A stretch of DNA of 64,000 nt from Pseudomonas sp. JUb42 (GTDB lineage: Bacteria > Pseudomonadota > Gammaproteobacteria > Pseudomonadales > Pseudomonadaceae), in assembly GCF_024807945.1 (NCBI RefSeq), contig NZ_JANUFD010000001.1:186001-250000 (forward strand), read 5' to 3'. Under the pieces are notes generated by a model. It was not told the DNA's origin. It made no database searches and saw nothing but the letters and a program-made list of their open reading frames with translations. Positions within the stretch are counted from its first letter, which is position 1. Each line of letters starts with the position of its first letter. Both the position numbers and the translations under genes were made by a program. Below, piece by piece: positions 45,791 through 55,509 of this stretch.

Positions 45791-47113
45791 TCAGGTAAAC
45801 ATCTCGCGCAACAACCCATGGCGCTGCATCTTCTCGTTCAAGGTGCGGCGCGGCAGTTGCAGTTCGTTGAGCACCGCTTTGATGTCGCCCTTGTGCCGGC
45901 TCAGGGCTGAGCGCAGGCAGTGGGCTTCGAAGGCTTCTTGCTGGGCGGCCAGGGATTGCCCGGCCTGGGGCAGATCTGCGGCGGGGGTGCCGAGGCCGAG
46001 GATCTGGCGTTCGGCGGCGTTGGCCAGTTCCCGGACATTGCCGGGCCAGTCGCTGCCAAGCAGTTGCGCCAGCTGCTGGCCGCTCAACTCCGGCACCGGG
46101 CGGCCGAGGCGTTCGGCGGCGGTGCGGGCGAAATGGCTGAACAGCAGGGGGATGTCTTCGCGGCGCTCGCGCAACGGCGGCAGGCGCAGTTCGGCGACGT
46201 TCAGGCGGTAGGCGAGGTCTTCGCGAAAGCGCCCGGCCCGGGCTTCCTCCAGCAGGTCGGGCTTGGTCGCGGCGATGATGCGCAGGTCCACCGTCAGGCT
46301 CTGGTTCGAGCCCAGACGTTCAAGGCGCTGGTCCTGCAGCACTCGCAATAACTTGACCTGCTGGGCCAGGGGCATGCTTTCGATCTCATCGAGAAACAGA
46401 GTGCCGCCGCTGGCGTACTCCAGCTTACCGATGCGCCGCCCCTGCGCCCCGGTAAAGGCGCCGCTTTCGTGACCGAACAACTCCGCCTCGAACAGTTGCT
46501 CGGGAATGGCCGCGCAGTTCAGCGCGACGAAGGGCTTGTCGGCGCGGGGGCCCATATCGTGCAGGCAACGGGCGACCAGTTCCTTGCCGCTGCCGGTTTC
46601 CCCACGGATCAACACATTGACCGGCAACTGCGACAAGTCCAGGACCTGGCGGCGCAGGGCCAGCAGGGCCGGAGATACGCCGAGCAGGGTGGCTTCGAGC
46701 TGAGTACGGGTGTCGGCCTGTTCGTGCAGGCGACGGTTTTCCAGAACCAGTCGACGTTTTTCCAAAGCCCGGCGCAAATTGAGGATCAGCGCTTCGGGGC
46801 CGAAGGGTTTTTCCAGAAAGTCATAGGCGCCATCACGCATGGCTTCCACGGCCATGGGTACGTCGCCGTGGCCGGTAAGCAGGATCAACGGCAAGTCGGC
46901 ATCGCGCGCCTGTACCTGGGCTAGCAGTTCCAGGCCGCTCATGCCCGGCATGCGCACATCGCTGAGGATCACACCGGGAAAGTGCTCCGGCAAATTCGCC
47001 AGGCAGTCTTCGGCGCGACTGAAAACCTGCACGTCGAAACCGGACAGGCTCAGCCATTGCTCGACCGCTTCACGAATCGGCGCTTCGTCGTCCACTACTA
47101 TGACTGAGTTCAC
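45791..47113 (-). CDS. mifR: Sigma-54-dependent response regulator (MifR/DctD-like)
   Basis: 440 residues. Receiver domain (1-120) with phosphoacceptor D52 in ILSDVRMPGMSG; sigma-54 AAA+ domain (about 145-375) with GETGSGKE Walker A and the GAFTGA loop that contacts sigma-54; C-terminal Fis-type HTH (DIKAVLNELQLPRRTLNEKM). The preceding kinase overlaps by 4 bases. In P. aeruginosa MifR with MifS senses 2-oxoglutarate and activates its transporter with RpoN, and the KgtP-like gene with a sigma-54 promoter is adjacent here, so this identity is likely. DctD of the C4-dicarboxylate system is the alternative name. Confidence 0.88.
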   Translation of the reverse strand: MNSVIVVDDEAPIREAVEQWLSLSGFDVQVFSRAEDCLANLPEHFPGVILSDVRMPGMSGLELLAQVQARDADLPLILLTGHGDVPMAVEAMRDGAYDFLEKPFGPEALILNLRRALEKRRLVLENRRLHEQADTRTQLEATLLGVSPALLALRRQVLDLSQLPVNVLIRGETGSGKELVARCLHDMGPRADKPFVALNCAAIPEQLFEAELFGHESGAFTGAQGRRIGKLEYASGGTLFLDEIESMPLAQQVKLLRVLQDQRLERLGSNQSLTVDLRIIAATKPDLLEEARAGRFREDLAYRLNVAELRLPPLRERREDIPLLFSHFARTAAERLGRPVPELSGQQLAQLLGSDWPGNVRELANAAERQILGLGTPAADLPQAGQSLAAQQEAFEAHCLRSALSRHKGDIKAVLNELQLPRRTLNEKMQRHGLLREMFT

Positions 47114-48879
47114 TGTGCAGGTTCCGCTTCCAGGGTGTCGTTGTGCAGGCTAAAGCAAAACACCGCGCCCTGGTCGTCATTCTCGACCGACAGGTGTCCG
47201 CCCAACTCATGAACGATGGCGTAGGACACCGCCAGGCCAAGGCCCAGCCCTTCGCCCACCGGTTTGGTGGTGAAGAACGGATCGAACACTTGGCCCAGAT
47301 GTTCCGGGGCAATACCGCCACCACTGTCGCGCACGCTGATCTGCCAGCGCTCGGCCTGGGCTTCGATACGCACCTCAAGACGCTTGAGCGGTTTGTCGTG
47401 CATGGCGTCCAGGGCGTTGCGCAGCAGGTTGATCAGCACCTGTTCCAGGCGGATCGCATCGCCGCGGACCCAGGCCGGGCGAGCCAGATGCAACACGCAG
47501 GTGACGTCTTCATCGCGCAGACGGGCATCGAGCAGCAGCATGGCCTGATCGACCACGGCGGCCAATTCCAGACGCTCGCGCAGGCCACCGGGGCTTTTGC
47601 GGGCGAAGGTCTTGAGGTGTCCGGTCAGTCCGGCCATGCGCATCAGTTGCTGATCCAGGGCGCTCAAGGCCTTGTCGGCGGCATCGAGGCGGCCCTGTTG
47701 CAGCAGCAGGCGCAGGCTGGCCAGTTGCATGCGTTGGGCGGTCAACGGCTGGTTGATTTCGTGGGCCAGGGCCGCAGACATCTGCCCCAGCGCCGCCAGC
47801 TTGGTCGATTGCACCAGACCGTCCTGAGCGGTTTTCAGCGCCTGGGTACGTTCTTCGACCAAGCGTTCCAGCTCGTCACGACTGCGCTCGCGGATCCGCG
47901 CCAGGCGCCAGCGTTGATAAAGGAACAGCCCGAGGAACACCAGCGTCAGCCACACTCCTGCTGCGGCAAGCCCGGCATTGCGGGTTTCATCGTCAGCCAG
48001 GCGCGGCTTGCGCAACAGGTGCAGGGTCCAGTTTTCGGCGGCCAGAGGCAGCGACTGCCACAAGTAATCGACCTTGCCGTCCGGGCCGTCGACCCGGCTC
48101 AACTGCCCGTGCTCGCCGAACTCGCGCAAGGTCTGACGCGACAGGGGCTGCAACGGGTGCTTGTCATATTGTCGGGTACTGGCCAGTTCGGCGCGATCGG
48201 TGGCCGAGATCGGCAGCAACTCCCGGTAATTCCAGCCGGGCTGGTTGGCCAGAAAGATAATGCCCTTGGCATCGCTGATCAGCAGCAGGTCATTGCTCTG
48301 CGCCCATTCGTGTTCCAGTTCGGGAAACTCCAGCTTGACCACCATGGCGCCAATGAACTGGTTGGCGTTGTCCAGCACGGCGCTGGAAAGAAAATAACCG
48401 GGTATGCCACTGGTCACACCAACGGCATAAAAACGTCCGCTACCCGAGGCCTGGGTTTGCAGAAAGTACGGACGGAAGCCGTAGTTGTTTCCTACATAAC
48501 TACTGGGTAATTGCCAGTTGCTGGCGCCGATGGCCAGGCCATCCCGGTCGATCAGCTGCAGAGTGGATGAATGGGCCGCATCGTTGATACGTTCCAGTTT
48601 CTGATTGAGCGCCAGTTGCTGTTCGGCATTGATCGGTGCGCTGACGGCATCGCGCAGTTCCGGGTCCAGGGCCAGCACGGCGGGCAGGGCACGGTAGCGT
48701 TCGATCAAGGTGTGCAGGCTGTTGGCGTACAGCGACAACTGCAGACCCGCCTGCGCGGCATCATCGACCAGGGCCTGCTGGCGTGCCTGCTGCATGGCCA
48801 CGCCTGCGGCCAGCAGGGCGCCGGCCAGGATTAGCAGGGTATAGAGCGAGATGCGCAGGGGGCGGGGGATAGAGGGCAT
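47110..48879 (-). CDS. mifS: Sensor histidine kinase (MifS/DctB-like)
   Basis: 589 residues. A membrane segment at residues 9-28, a large periplasmic sensor region of the DctB double-Cache type (about 35-285), a second membrane segment (about 295-315), a coiled-coil linker, and the kinase core. The phosphoacceptor His is in [20 protein letters not shown] box LLRNALDAM and G box [10 protein letters not shown] follow. It phosphorylates MifR. The ATG at 48879 places the membrane segment at the N-terminus; upstream codons to 48969 are not supported. Forms an operon with mifR with ATGA-type overlap at 47110-47113. Confidence 0.87.
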   Translation of the reverse strand: MPSIPRPLRISLYTLLILAGALLAAGVAMQQARQQALVDDAAQAGLQLSLYANSLHTLIERYRALPAVLALDPELRDAVSAPINAEQQLALNQKLERINDAAHSSTLQLIDRDGLAIGASNWQLPSSYVGNNYGFRPYFLQTQASGSGRFYAVGVTSGIPGYFLSSAVLDNANQFIGAMVVKLEFPELEHEWAQSNDLLLISDAKGIIFLANQPGWNYRELLPISATDRAELASTRQYDKHPLQPLSRQTLREFGEHGQLSRVDGPDGKVDYLWQSLPLAAENWTLHLLRKPRLADDETRNAGLAAAGVWLTLVFLGLFLYQRWRLARIRERSRDELERLVEERTQALKTAQDGLVQSTKLAALGQMSAALAHEINQPLTAQRMQLASLRLLLQQGRLDAADKALSALDQQLMRMAGLTGHLKTFARKSPGGLRERLELAAVVDQAMLLLDARLRDEDVTCVLHLARPAWVRGDAIRLEQVLINLLRNALDAMHDKPLKRLEVRIEAQAERWQISVRDSGGGIAPEHLGQVFDPFFTTKPVGEGLGLGLAVSYAIVHELGGHLSVENDDQGAVFCFSLHNDTLEAEPAQ

Positions 48880-48904
48880 TGTCAGGCCAACGTGGGAACG
48901 AGTC

Positions 48905-49064
48905 TGTGGGAGATCCCGACCCGTCTGCGACACCGTCACGCAGCAAACACTAACCGGGGCAGGTGGCAAATCTGTGGGAGCGAATTCATTCGCGAATAGG
49001 CCGGTACATTCGACGCATCTTCATCGCCTGCAACACCTCTTTCGCGAATGAATTCGCTCCCACA
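48905..49064. repeat. Larger dispersed module containing a REPIN (copy 2)
   Basis: Matches the module at 31902-32066: GGGAGATCCCGACCCGTC, CACGCAG, GGGCAGGTGGCAAATC, then a REPIN (48973-49064) whose spacer GGCCGGTACATT and GACGCATCTTCATCGC is shared. The resemblance continues across the whole 160 bases with a few indels. Confidence 0.75.
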
Positions 49065-49159
49065 AAAGCGCTTTTCTATCAGTTGATTTTGGGGCGTCTG
49101 ATAAAAATTGCGAAGGCTATGAAAGATGTTGTATCTCTCTCACAGCCTTTGGGGCTCCG

Positions 49160-51460
49160 TTACAACAGATTGAAACTGGCTTTTTTCACCGAGGCCGAAT
49201 CCAGGCCAATCATCACATCGAACGCGCCCGGCTCGGCAACCCGTTGCATCGCCTGGTTGTAGAACTTCAGATCGTCCTCGCTCAGGGTAAAGCTGACGAC
49301 TTTCTCTTCACCCGGTTGCAGGGTGATCTTCTCGAAGTTCTTCAGTTGCTTGACCGGCTGGCTCACCGACGCGGCGACGTCGTGCAGGTACAGCTGAACC
49401 ACGGTAGCGCCGGCGACCTTGCCGGTGTTCTTGACCTTGACGCTGGCGGTCAGGTGACCGGTGCGGGACATGTCCTTGGCCGACAGGCTGATGTCCGAGA
49501 CGTCGAACTGGGTGTAGCTCAGGCCATAACCGAACGGGAACAGCGGGCCGTTGGGCTCCTCGAAGTAGTGCGAGGTGTAGTTGCCGGGTTTGCCTTCGAT
49601 GAACGGGCGACCGGTGTTCAGGTGGTTGTAATAGACCGGCAGTTGCCCGATGGAACGCGGGAAGGACACGGCCAGCTTGCCGGACGGGTTGTAGTCGCCG
49701 AACAGCACGTCGGCTACGGCGTTGCCGCCTTCGGTGCCGGGGAACCAGGTTTCCAGCATGGCATCGGTGCCTGCCAGCTCGTCACCCAGGACCAGCGGTC
49801 GACCGTTCATCAGTACCAGTACCACCGGTTTGCCAGTGGCTTTCAGGGCCTTGACCAGGTCCTGCTGACGGCCCGGCAGGTTCAGGGTCGAACGGCTGGC
49901 CGACTCATGGGACATGCCACGGGACTCACCGACCACCGCCACTACGACGTCAGCCTGCTGCGCAGTCTTCACCGCTTCGGCAATCATATCGTCAGCAGAG
50001 CGCGGATCGACTTCGACTTCATGCTCGATGAAGTTCAGGTATTCGAGGGTTTCCGGGTTGTCGCTGACATTGGCGCCGCGGGCATACAGCAACTTGGCTT
50101 TGTCGCCGACGGCATTGGCCAGGCCTTCAAAAACAGTCACCGCTTGATCAGGCAGACCACGGGCCGACCAGCTGCCGAGCATGTCCAGCTTGCTCTGGGC
50201 CAGGCTGCCGATCACGGCGATGGTGCCTTGTTTCTTCAATGGCAGGGTCTGGTTCTTGTTCGACAGCAGTACGAGAGTCTTGCGCGCGACGTCGCGGGCT
50301 TCTGCGCGGTGCAGGCGGCTGTCGGCGGCCGTGTCGACCGGGTCCTGAGAGGCCACGCCGATGCGGCGGTACGGGTCGGCGAACAGGCCCATGTCCCACT
50401 TGGCGCCCAGTACTTCGCGCACGGCGCTGTCGATTTCCTGCATCGACACTTCGCCATCCTTGACCAGACCCGGCAGCTCATTGCCGTAGGCCTGGTCATT
50501 CATGCTCAGGTCCACGCCGGCCTTGATCGCCAGCTTGGCTGCTTCGCGGTAGTCCTTGGCGACGCCGTGCTCGATCAGTTCCTTGATCGCCCCGTGGTCA
50601 CTGACGGTTACGCCCTTGAAGCCCCAGTCCTTGCGCAGCAGGTCCTGCAACAGCCAGGTGCTGGCGGTGGCCGGCACGCCATTGATGGAGTTCAGGGCGA
50701 TCATCACGCCCCCGGCGCCGGCCTTGATCGAGGCGTGGTACGGCGGCAGGTAATCCTGCTGCATGCGCAGCGGGCTCATGTCGACGCTGTTGTAGTCGCG
50801 ACCGCCTTCGACGGCGCCATACAGAGCGAAGTGTTTGACCACCGCCATGAGGCTGTCGGGAGCAGCGAGGTTGTCGTTCTGGAAGGAGCGGGTCATGGTG
50901 TCGGCAATGCGCGAGACCAGGTAAGTGTCCTCGCCGAAGCCTTCGGAGCTGCGGCCCCAACGGGCGTCACGGGAAATATCGACCATTGGCGCGAAGGTCA
51001 TGTCCAGGCTGTCGGAACTGGCCTCGATGGCCGAGATACGGCCGGTCTTGGCAATCGCGTCCATGTCCCAGCTGGCCGCCATGCCCAGGGGAATCGGGAA
51101 AATGGTGCGGTGGCCGTGGATCACGTCATAGGCGAAGAACATCGGAATCTTCAGGCGGCTCTGTACGACAGCGGCGTCCTGCATCGGGCGGTTTTCCCGG
51201 CGTACGACGGAGTTGAAAGTGCCGCCGATCCGGCCGGCGGCGATTTCCTTGAGAATCTTGGGCTGTGGCATCTCGGAACTGATACTGATCAGGCGCAATT
51301 GGCCGATTTTCTCGTCGAGGGTCATTTGCTTCATCAGATTAGTGATAAAAGCGTTCTTGCCTTGCAACGTCGCAGCTGCGGTGCTGTTGGCATTGTTGTC
51401 GGCCAAAACCGACTGGCTGGCCAGGCTGACCAGAAGACCGAGTACACACAGTTTATTCAT
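49160..51460 (-). CDS. bglX: Periplasmic beta-glucosidase, glycoside hydrolase family 3
   Basis: 766 residues, near the 765 of E. coli BglX. Signal peptide about residues 1-21 (CVLGLLVSLASQSVLA). GH3 N domain with KHFALYGAVEGGRDYN and catalytic nucleophile Asp in GVTVSDHGAIKELIEHG (near residue 285); GH3 C domain (about 390-610) and a C-terminal fibronectin-III-like domain (about 680-750). It hydrolyses beta-glucosides in the periplasm. ATG 51460 is chosen to give a normal signal peptide; a GTG or other start 15 bases earlier is possible. Single gene; downstream intergenic DNA to mifS holds the module above. Confidence 0.94.
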   Translation of the reverse strand: MNKLCVLGLLVSLASQSVLADNNANSTAAATLQGKNAFITNLMKQMTLDEKIGQLRLISISSEMPQPKILKEIAAGRIGGTFNSVVRRENRPMQDAAVVQSRLKIPMFFAYDVIHGHRTIFPIPLGMAASWDMDAIAKTGRISAIEASSDSLDMTFAPMVDISRDARWGRSSEGFGEDTYLVSRIADTMTRSFQNDNLAAPDSLMAVVKHFALYGAVEGGRDYNSVDMSPLRMQQDYLPPYHASIKAGAGGVMIALNSINGVPATASTWLLQDLLRKDWGFKGVTVSDHGAIKELIEHGVAKDYREAAKLAIKAGVDLSMNDQAYGNELPGLVKDGEVSMQEIDSAVREVLGAKWDMGLFADPYRRIGVASQDPVDTAADSRLHRAEARDVARKTLVLLSNKNQTLPLKKQGTIAVIGSLAQSKLDMLGSWSARGLPDQAVTVFEGLANAVGDKAKLLYARGANVSDNPETLEYLNFIEHEVEVDPRSADDMIAEAVKTAQQADVVVAVVGESRGMSHESASRSTLNLPGRQQDLVKALKATGKPVVLVLMNGRPLVLGDELAGTDAMLETWFPGTEGGNAVADVLFGDYNPSGKLAVSFPRSIGQLPVYYNHLNTGRPFIEGKPGNYTSHYFEEPNGPLFPFGYGLSYTQFDVSDISLSAKDMSRTGHLTASVKVKNTGKVAGATVVQLYLHDVAASVSQPVKQLKNFEKITLQPGEEKVVSFTLSEDDLKFYNQAMQRVAEPGAFDVMIGLDSASVKKASFNLL

Positions 51461-51726
51461 GAATGATTTTCTCAAGGCATATGCCAGTAACAGACGTCGA
51501 ATGCTGGACAGCCGATTATTAGGGTTAAACCTTCGGTATTTATTGTTGTTCCGGGTCGTTGGACCGCTGAACTCTTTATCCGTGCCAGGTTCTCAGCGCA
51601 GCGTGTTTTAGCCGATTGCGCGCCGGGTAGCCAGTGTTGGCGACGGATTATGCCGGGGATCTGTTGTTTTGGCTAAAGTGACGACGATCGGCGGATGTCA
51701 AAATGTAACGGGGAGAGAAATACAAG
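51461..51726. promoter_or_regulatory. Divergent region between bglX and lemA
   Basis: 266 bases upstream of both divergent genes. GGGGAGAG about 12 bases before the lemA ATG is its ribosome binding site. No other site could be assigned. Confidence 0.4.
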
Positions 51727-52350
51727 ATGCAAATCGAGCGCTGTGAACATTTCAGGGGGCGTCGCTATACCTGGGCCACCAGCCTGCTGATGCTGTTGAG
51801 TACCGTGCTGGCCGGGTGCGGGATCAACAACATTCCGACCTACGACGAGCAGGCCAAGGCGGCGTGGGCTCAGGTGCAGAACCAGTACCAGCGGCGCAGC
51901 GACCTGATCCCCAACCTGGTGGAAACGGTCAAGGCTTACGCGAAACAGGAGCAGGAAACCCTGACTGCGGTGGTTCAGGCCCGGGCCAAGGCCACCTCGA
52001 TCCAAATCGATGGCAATACCCTGAACAATCCGGAACAACTCAAGCAGTTCCAGGAAGCCCAGAGCCAGTTGAGCGGTGCGTTGAGCCGGTTGATGGTGGT
52101 CTCGGAGCGTTATCCCGATCTGAAATCCAACCAGAACTTCCTCGCCCTGCAATCCCAGCTGGAAGGCACCGAGAACCGTATCAGCGTGGCTCGGCGTGAT
52201 TTCATTGCCGCCGTGGCGCGCTATAACACCGAAATCCGCACCTTTCCCGGCAGTTTGTGGCATCGCATGATGTACAGCGATCTGCAACTGCGTCCGACCT
52301 TCGAGGCGACCAGTGCCGATGCGCAGAAGGTGCCGCAGGTGAAGTTTTAG
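51727..52350 (+). CDS. lemA: LemA family lipoprotein
   Basis: 207 residues. A basic N-terminus leads to a signal with lipobox TVLAGC, so C31 should be lipid-modified. The LemA domain follows: WAQVQNQYQRRSDLIPNLVE and the long helices with LMVVSERYPDLKSNQNFLAL, plus RRDFIAAVARYNTEI as the family hallmark. LemA proteins are helical membrane-associated proteins; in most genomes they are followed by TPM-domain (YgcG) proteins, but here a REPIN and a methyltransferase follow, so it is an orphan. Function unknown. Confidence 0.9.
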   Translation: MQIERCEHFRGRRYTWATSLLMLLSTVLAGCGINNIPTYDEQAKAAWAQVQNQYQRRSDLIPNLVETVKAYAKQEQETLTAVVQARAKATSIQIDGNTLNNPEQLKQFQEAQSQLSGALSRLMVVSERYPDLKSNQNFLALQSQLEGTENRISVARRDFIAAVARYNTEIRTFPGSLWHRMMYSDLQLRPTFEATSADAQKVPQVKF

Positions 52351-52370
52351 AACGCGGGTGCCTTGGGACC

Positions 52371-52457
52371 GTTGGAGCGAGGCTTGCCCGCGAATCAGCC
52401 GACGCGGTGTCTCTGCCGGACCGCGACGAGGCTTTCGCGGGCAAGCCTCGCTCCAAC
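52371..52457. repeat. REPIN, GAGCGAGGCTTGCCCGCGAA family
   Basis: Arms GTTGGAGCGAGGCTTGCCCG at 52371 and inverted ending 52457, perfect over about 20 bases. It separates lemA from the methyltransferase gene. Confidence 0.88.
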
Positions 52458-52526
52458 GAGTGCGTTTTACGCTTAGAATGCACGCCTGTTATTTTCCAAG
52501 TCCCAAGGGACCAAAGGCACCTCGTC

Positions 52527-53756
52527 ATGTCGGCCACACCCGATTCTGCTGTTCAGTCCGCGCCGGATCATCGTGCGCAATTTCTCGACCTGCTGGACAC
52601 CAGTCTGTCGCAAAACGCCTTTATCAAGCTGGTGCTGGCCCGCTATGTTGGCACCGAGGCCGAGCTGCAACGGCTGATCATCAAGCCGACCACCATCAAG
52701 CAGCAGCCTTGCCTGTCCTTCGTTTATCGCTACAAGACCCGCGATATCACCAAAAACCTGCCCCTGGCCGAAGCCATGCAGATGATTGCCGGGCTGCTGC
52801 CGGAGTCGTTCAAGAACGCCCATTTGCTCTCCCTCACCGAAGAAGTGCAGCTGGAGTTCGGCAAGAAGGGCAAGAGCACGCTGTTCACCAGCAAGGCGCA
52901 GCAACTTCGCGAGGCGCCGTCGGCCGGTCATGATCGAGAGAAGAAACGCTATCTGGAACTGACCCGACCGTTCTTGACCGACCTGGGCGTGACCAATAAA
53001 CAGCATGAGCTGATTCCGGCGATGTCGCGCAAGTGGAAGCAGATCAACAAGTTCATCGAGGTGTTTTCCCACGCCCTGACGTCCTCGCCGTTGCAGCTGG
53101 ATCAGCCGATCAAAGTGGCGGACTTCGGTTCGGGCAAGGGCTACCTGACCTTTGCCATCCATGACTACCTGCGCAACACCCTGAGCGCCGAAGGTCAGGT
53201 GACTGGCGTCGAACTGCGCGAAGACATGGTGACCCTGTGCAATGCCGCAGCCGCCCGACTTGAGCATCCGGGCCTGGATTTCCAGCATGGTGACGTGCGC
53301 AGCGTCGCGCCCAGTGCCCTCGACGTGATGATCGCCCTGCACGCCTGCGATATCGCCACCGACTACGCCATTCACATGGGCATACGCTCCGGGGCGTCGA
53401 TCATCATGTGCTCGCCGTGCTGCCACAAGCAGATTCGCTTGCAGATCCAGAGCCCGAGCCTGTTGCGTCCGATGCTGCAATACGGCCTGCATATGGGCCA
53501 GCAGGCCGAGATGGTCACCGACAGCCTGCGCGCGTTACTGCTGGAGGCCTGTGGCTATGAAACCAAAGTTTTCGAGTTCATCTCGTTGGAGCACACCAAC
53601 AAGAACAAGATGATCCTGGCCGTGAAACGCGCAGAAGCGGCCAAGCCTGCCGAGTTGCTGGCGCGGATCCAGGAGTTGAAAACCTTTTACGGCATTCAGG
53701 AGCAGTGTCTGGAAAGCCTGCTCCTGGCCGACGGATTTCTTGGCGACGCCGCTTAA
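52527..53756 (+). CDS. SAM-dependent methyltransferase (Methyltransf_32-like)
   Basis: 409 residues. The N-terminal half is a family-specific helical region; the methyltransferase motif I is KVADFGSGKGYLTFAIHDYL (about 197-216), followed by VTGVELREDMV and the acidic/aromatic motif in ALDVMIALHACDIATDYAI, then CSPCCHKQI. This is the Methyltransf_32 (GSTCD-like) arrangement. The target is unknown. ATG 52527 is chosen; a frame upstream to 52257 would run through lemA and the REPIN. It ends 4 bases inside the convergent EamA gene. Confidence 0.85.
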   Translation: MSATPDSAVQSAPDHRAQFLDLLDTSLSQNAFIKLVLARYVGTEAELQRLIIKPTTIKQQPCLSFVYRYKTRDITKNLPLAEAMQMIAGLLPESFKNAHLLSLTEEVQLEFGKKGKSTLFTSKAQQLREAPSAGHDREKKRYLELTRPFLTDLGVTNKQHELIPAMSRKWKQINKFIEVFSHALTSSPLQLDQPIKVADFGSGKGYLTFAIHDYLRNTLSAEGQVTGVELREDMVTLCNAAAARLEHPGLDFQHGDVRSVAPSALDVMIALHACDIATDYAIHMGIRSGASIIMCSPCCHKQIRLQIQSPSLLRPMLQYGLHMGQQAEMVTDSLRALLLEACGYETKVFEFISLEHTNKNKMILAVKRAEAAKPAELLARIQELKTFYGIQEQCLESLLLADGFLGDAA

Positions 53757-54649
53757 ATCGTCTGGCTGACTGGCTTGGGTGCAATGACCGTGGTCTTGCG
53801 CCCAAGAATCACGGTGATGATCACGCCCACGGCGAAGATCCAGGTGATGGGCTCGATATGTTCACCGAAGAACAGCCCTGAAAACGCCATGGTGAAGAAA
53901 ATTTGCAGCAGCTGGACCTGGCTGACCCGGGAAATACCGCCCATGGCCAGCCCGGCATACCAGGCAAAGAAGCCGATGAACTGGGAGAACATCGCCACAT
54001 AGGCGAATGCCCACCAGGCGCCGCTGGAGATCGGGCCCTGATGCTGCGACGCCAGGTACACCACCGGCCCCAGCAACAGCGGGGCAGACAGTACCAGTGC
54101 CCAGCAGATCACCTGCCAGCCGCCCAGTTCCTTGGCCAGGCGTCCGCCCTCGGCGTAACCCAGACCACCGATGGCCACGGAAGCCACCATCAATATGTCG
54201 CCGGTCTGAATGCTGCCCGCACCGCTGATCACCGCATAGCCCAGTACCAATGCACTGCCCAATGCCGCACAGGCCCAGAAGGCTTTTGACGGCCGTTCGT
54301 GGGACAGCCACGCCGCATAGATCGCCACGAACAGCGGTTGCAGCCCGTTGACCAGGGCGCCGTGGGAGGCGGGCAGGCTCTGCATGGCCCACGACGACAG
54401 TACCGGGAAGCCGATGATCACGCCGAGGATCACCAGGCACAGTCCCTTGATTTGGGCGCGGTTCGGCCACTTCTCACGTCGCCACAGCAACAGCGCCGCC
54501 GCCGGGATCGCCGCGAACAGGGCGCGGCCCAGGCCATTGAGCAAGGGGTTTACTTCATGCACGACGATGCGGGTCATGGGCAGGGTAAGGCTGAAGATCA
54601 CTACGCCCAGCAGGCCCAGGACCATGCCGGTGTTTTCACGGGAAGACAT
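53753..54649 (-). CDS. EamA/DMT-family membrane transporter
   Basis: 298 residues with ten predicted membrane segments in two EamA repeats (about 5-135 and 150-285). TLPMTRIVVHEVNPLLNGLGRA and the end of the first repeat LSHERPSKAFWACAALGS fit the drug/metabolite transporter superfamily. Members export amino acids, metabolites or drugs. There is no clue to substrate. Its 3' end overlaps the methyltransferase gene by 4 bases. Confidence 0.9.
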   Translation of the reverse strand: MSSRENTGMVLGLLGVVIFSLTLPMTRIVVHEVNPLLNGLGRALFAAIPAAALLLWRREKWPNRAQIKGLCLVILGVIIGFPVLSSWAMQSLPASHGALVNGLQPLFVAIYAAWLSHERPSKAFWACAALGSALVLGYAVISGAGSIQTGDILMVASVAIGGLGYAEGGRLAKELGGWQVICWALVLSAPLLLGPVVYLASQHQGPISSGAWWAFAYVAMFSQFIGFFAWYAGLAMGGISRVSQVQLLQIFFTMAFSGLFFGEHIEPITWIFAVGVIITVILGRKTTVIAPKPVSQTI

Positions 54650-54913
54650 GATTAAAGCTCGTTTTTTGTTATGTCAGAAAGAGGAACAATGAATCTAGCC
54701 GCAAAGTCTTGCCGGCTGAAATGACAGTTGCTGACAGAATCGTCCGTACAGTTTGTAAGAGCGTTCTTAAATATTTAATTGCCACCTCTAAATAGCGCGT
54801 TGGCGCGATATTCCGACATCTGTCGGGGTGGGCAGTCGTGTGCTTCTCGTTCAGAGTTTTTCTGCTTTTCACCAAACGCTTTTATTCAGCCGGACAAGGA
54901 ATTCAAATCCGCC

Positions 54914-55399
54914 ATGTACAGGATTTCAGCCGCAATACTGACCCTTTTTATCCTCATGGGCTGCACCCACACGCCAGCGCAGCGTCCCGATTTCTCGCAA
55001 CTGCCGCAGGATGTTTTCACCCCCGTGTTCAAGAAAGTACGGGGCCATTCGGGCTATCAGTCCGGCAATCTGGGGGCGGGGTACAAACTTTCCTTTGACC
55101 TGATCAGAGATAAGCGCCGGGAGGAAATCGAAGAGCTGTTTCATGACAACGCTGGCGTTTGCAACGCCTTGTATTCCGACACGCTCATGAACTGCGTGGT
55201 CACGCGTTTGTGGACTTACAGCAATCCCGTGCCTTCACCGGAGCGCTATAAAGGCTGCGAACCCGGCATGCAGCTGCTCTACAGCTTCTACTTTGATCAC
55301 ACCGGGCAATTGACGAAAACCAGATCGAAATTCGACTTCAAGGCCCTGCATCTGCTCAGTTGTCCGGGCAAGGCTCCAGTGCCGGACTCTGGCGGATGA
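54914..55399 (+). CDS. Predicted lipoprotein of unknown function
   Basis: 161 residues. Signal with lipobox LFILMGC makes C17 the lipid site. The mature part has several cysteines (in NAGVCNALYSDTLMNCVV, PERYKGCEPG and HLLSCPGKAP) which could form two disulphides in the periplasm. No recognised domain. The ATG at 54914 is preceded by AAGGA at about 54896, somewhat far; an in-frame start at 54779 gives no signal peptide and is rejected. Neighbours do not suggest a role. Confidence 0.7.
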   Translation: MYRISAAILTLFILMGCTHTPAQRPDFSQLPQDVFTPVFKKVRGHSGYQSGNLGAGYKLSFDLIRDKRREEIEELFHDNAGVCNALYSDTLMNCVVTRLWTYSNPVPSPERYKGCEPGMQLLYSFYFDHTGQLTKTRSKFDFKALHLLSCPGKAPVPDSGG

Positions 55400-55509
55400 T
55401 TCGTTGCGCTGGATCAAGTCGCCGCGCTGCTGCAACGCCGATGCTTAAGGAACTTCCCGGCGTCGGATGTCACCCGAAGTCGACTGCAGCGTAGCGATGA
55501 GGATCAGTC

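Noticed and set aside
49244..51466. 740-codon open frame on the plus strand over bglX
   Set aside because: Antisense shadow of bglX, with no recognisable domain and no promoter; GC-rich codon use explains the open frame.
52257..52526. N-terminal extension of the methyltransferase to 52257
   Set aside because: Would overlap lemA and translate a REPIN; ATG at 52527 gives the expected start.
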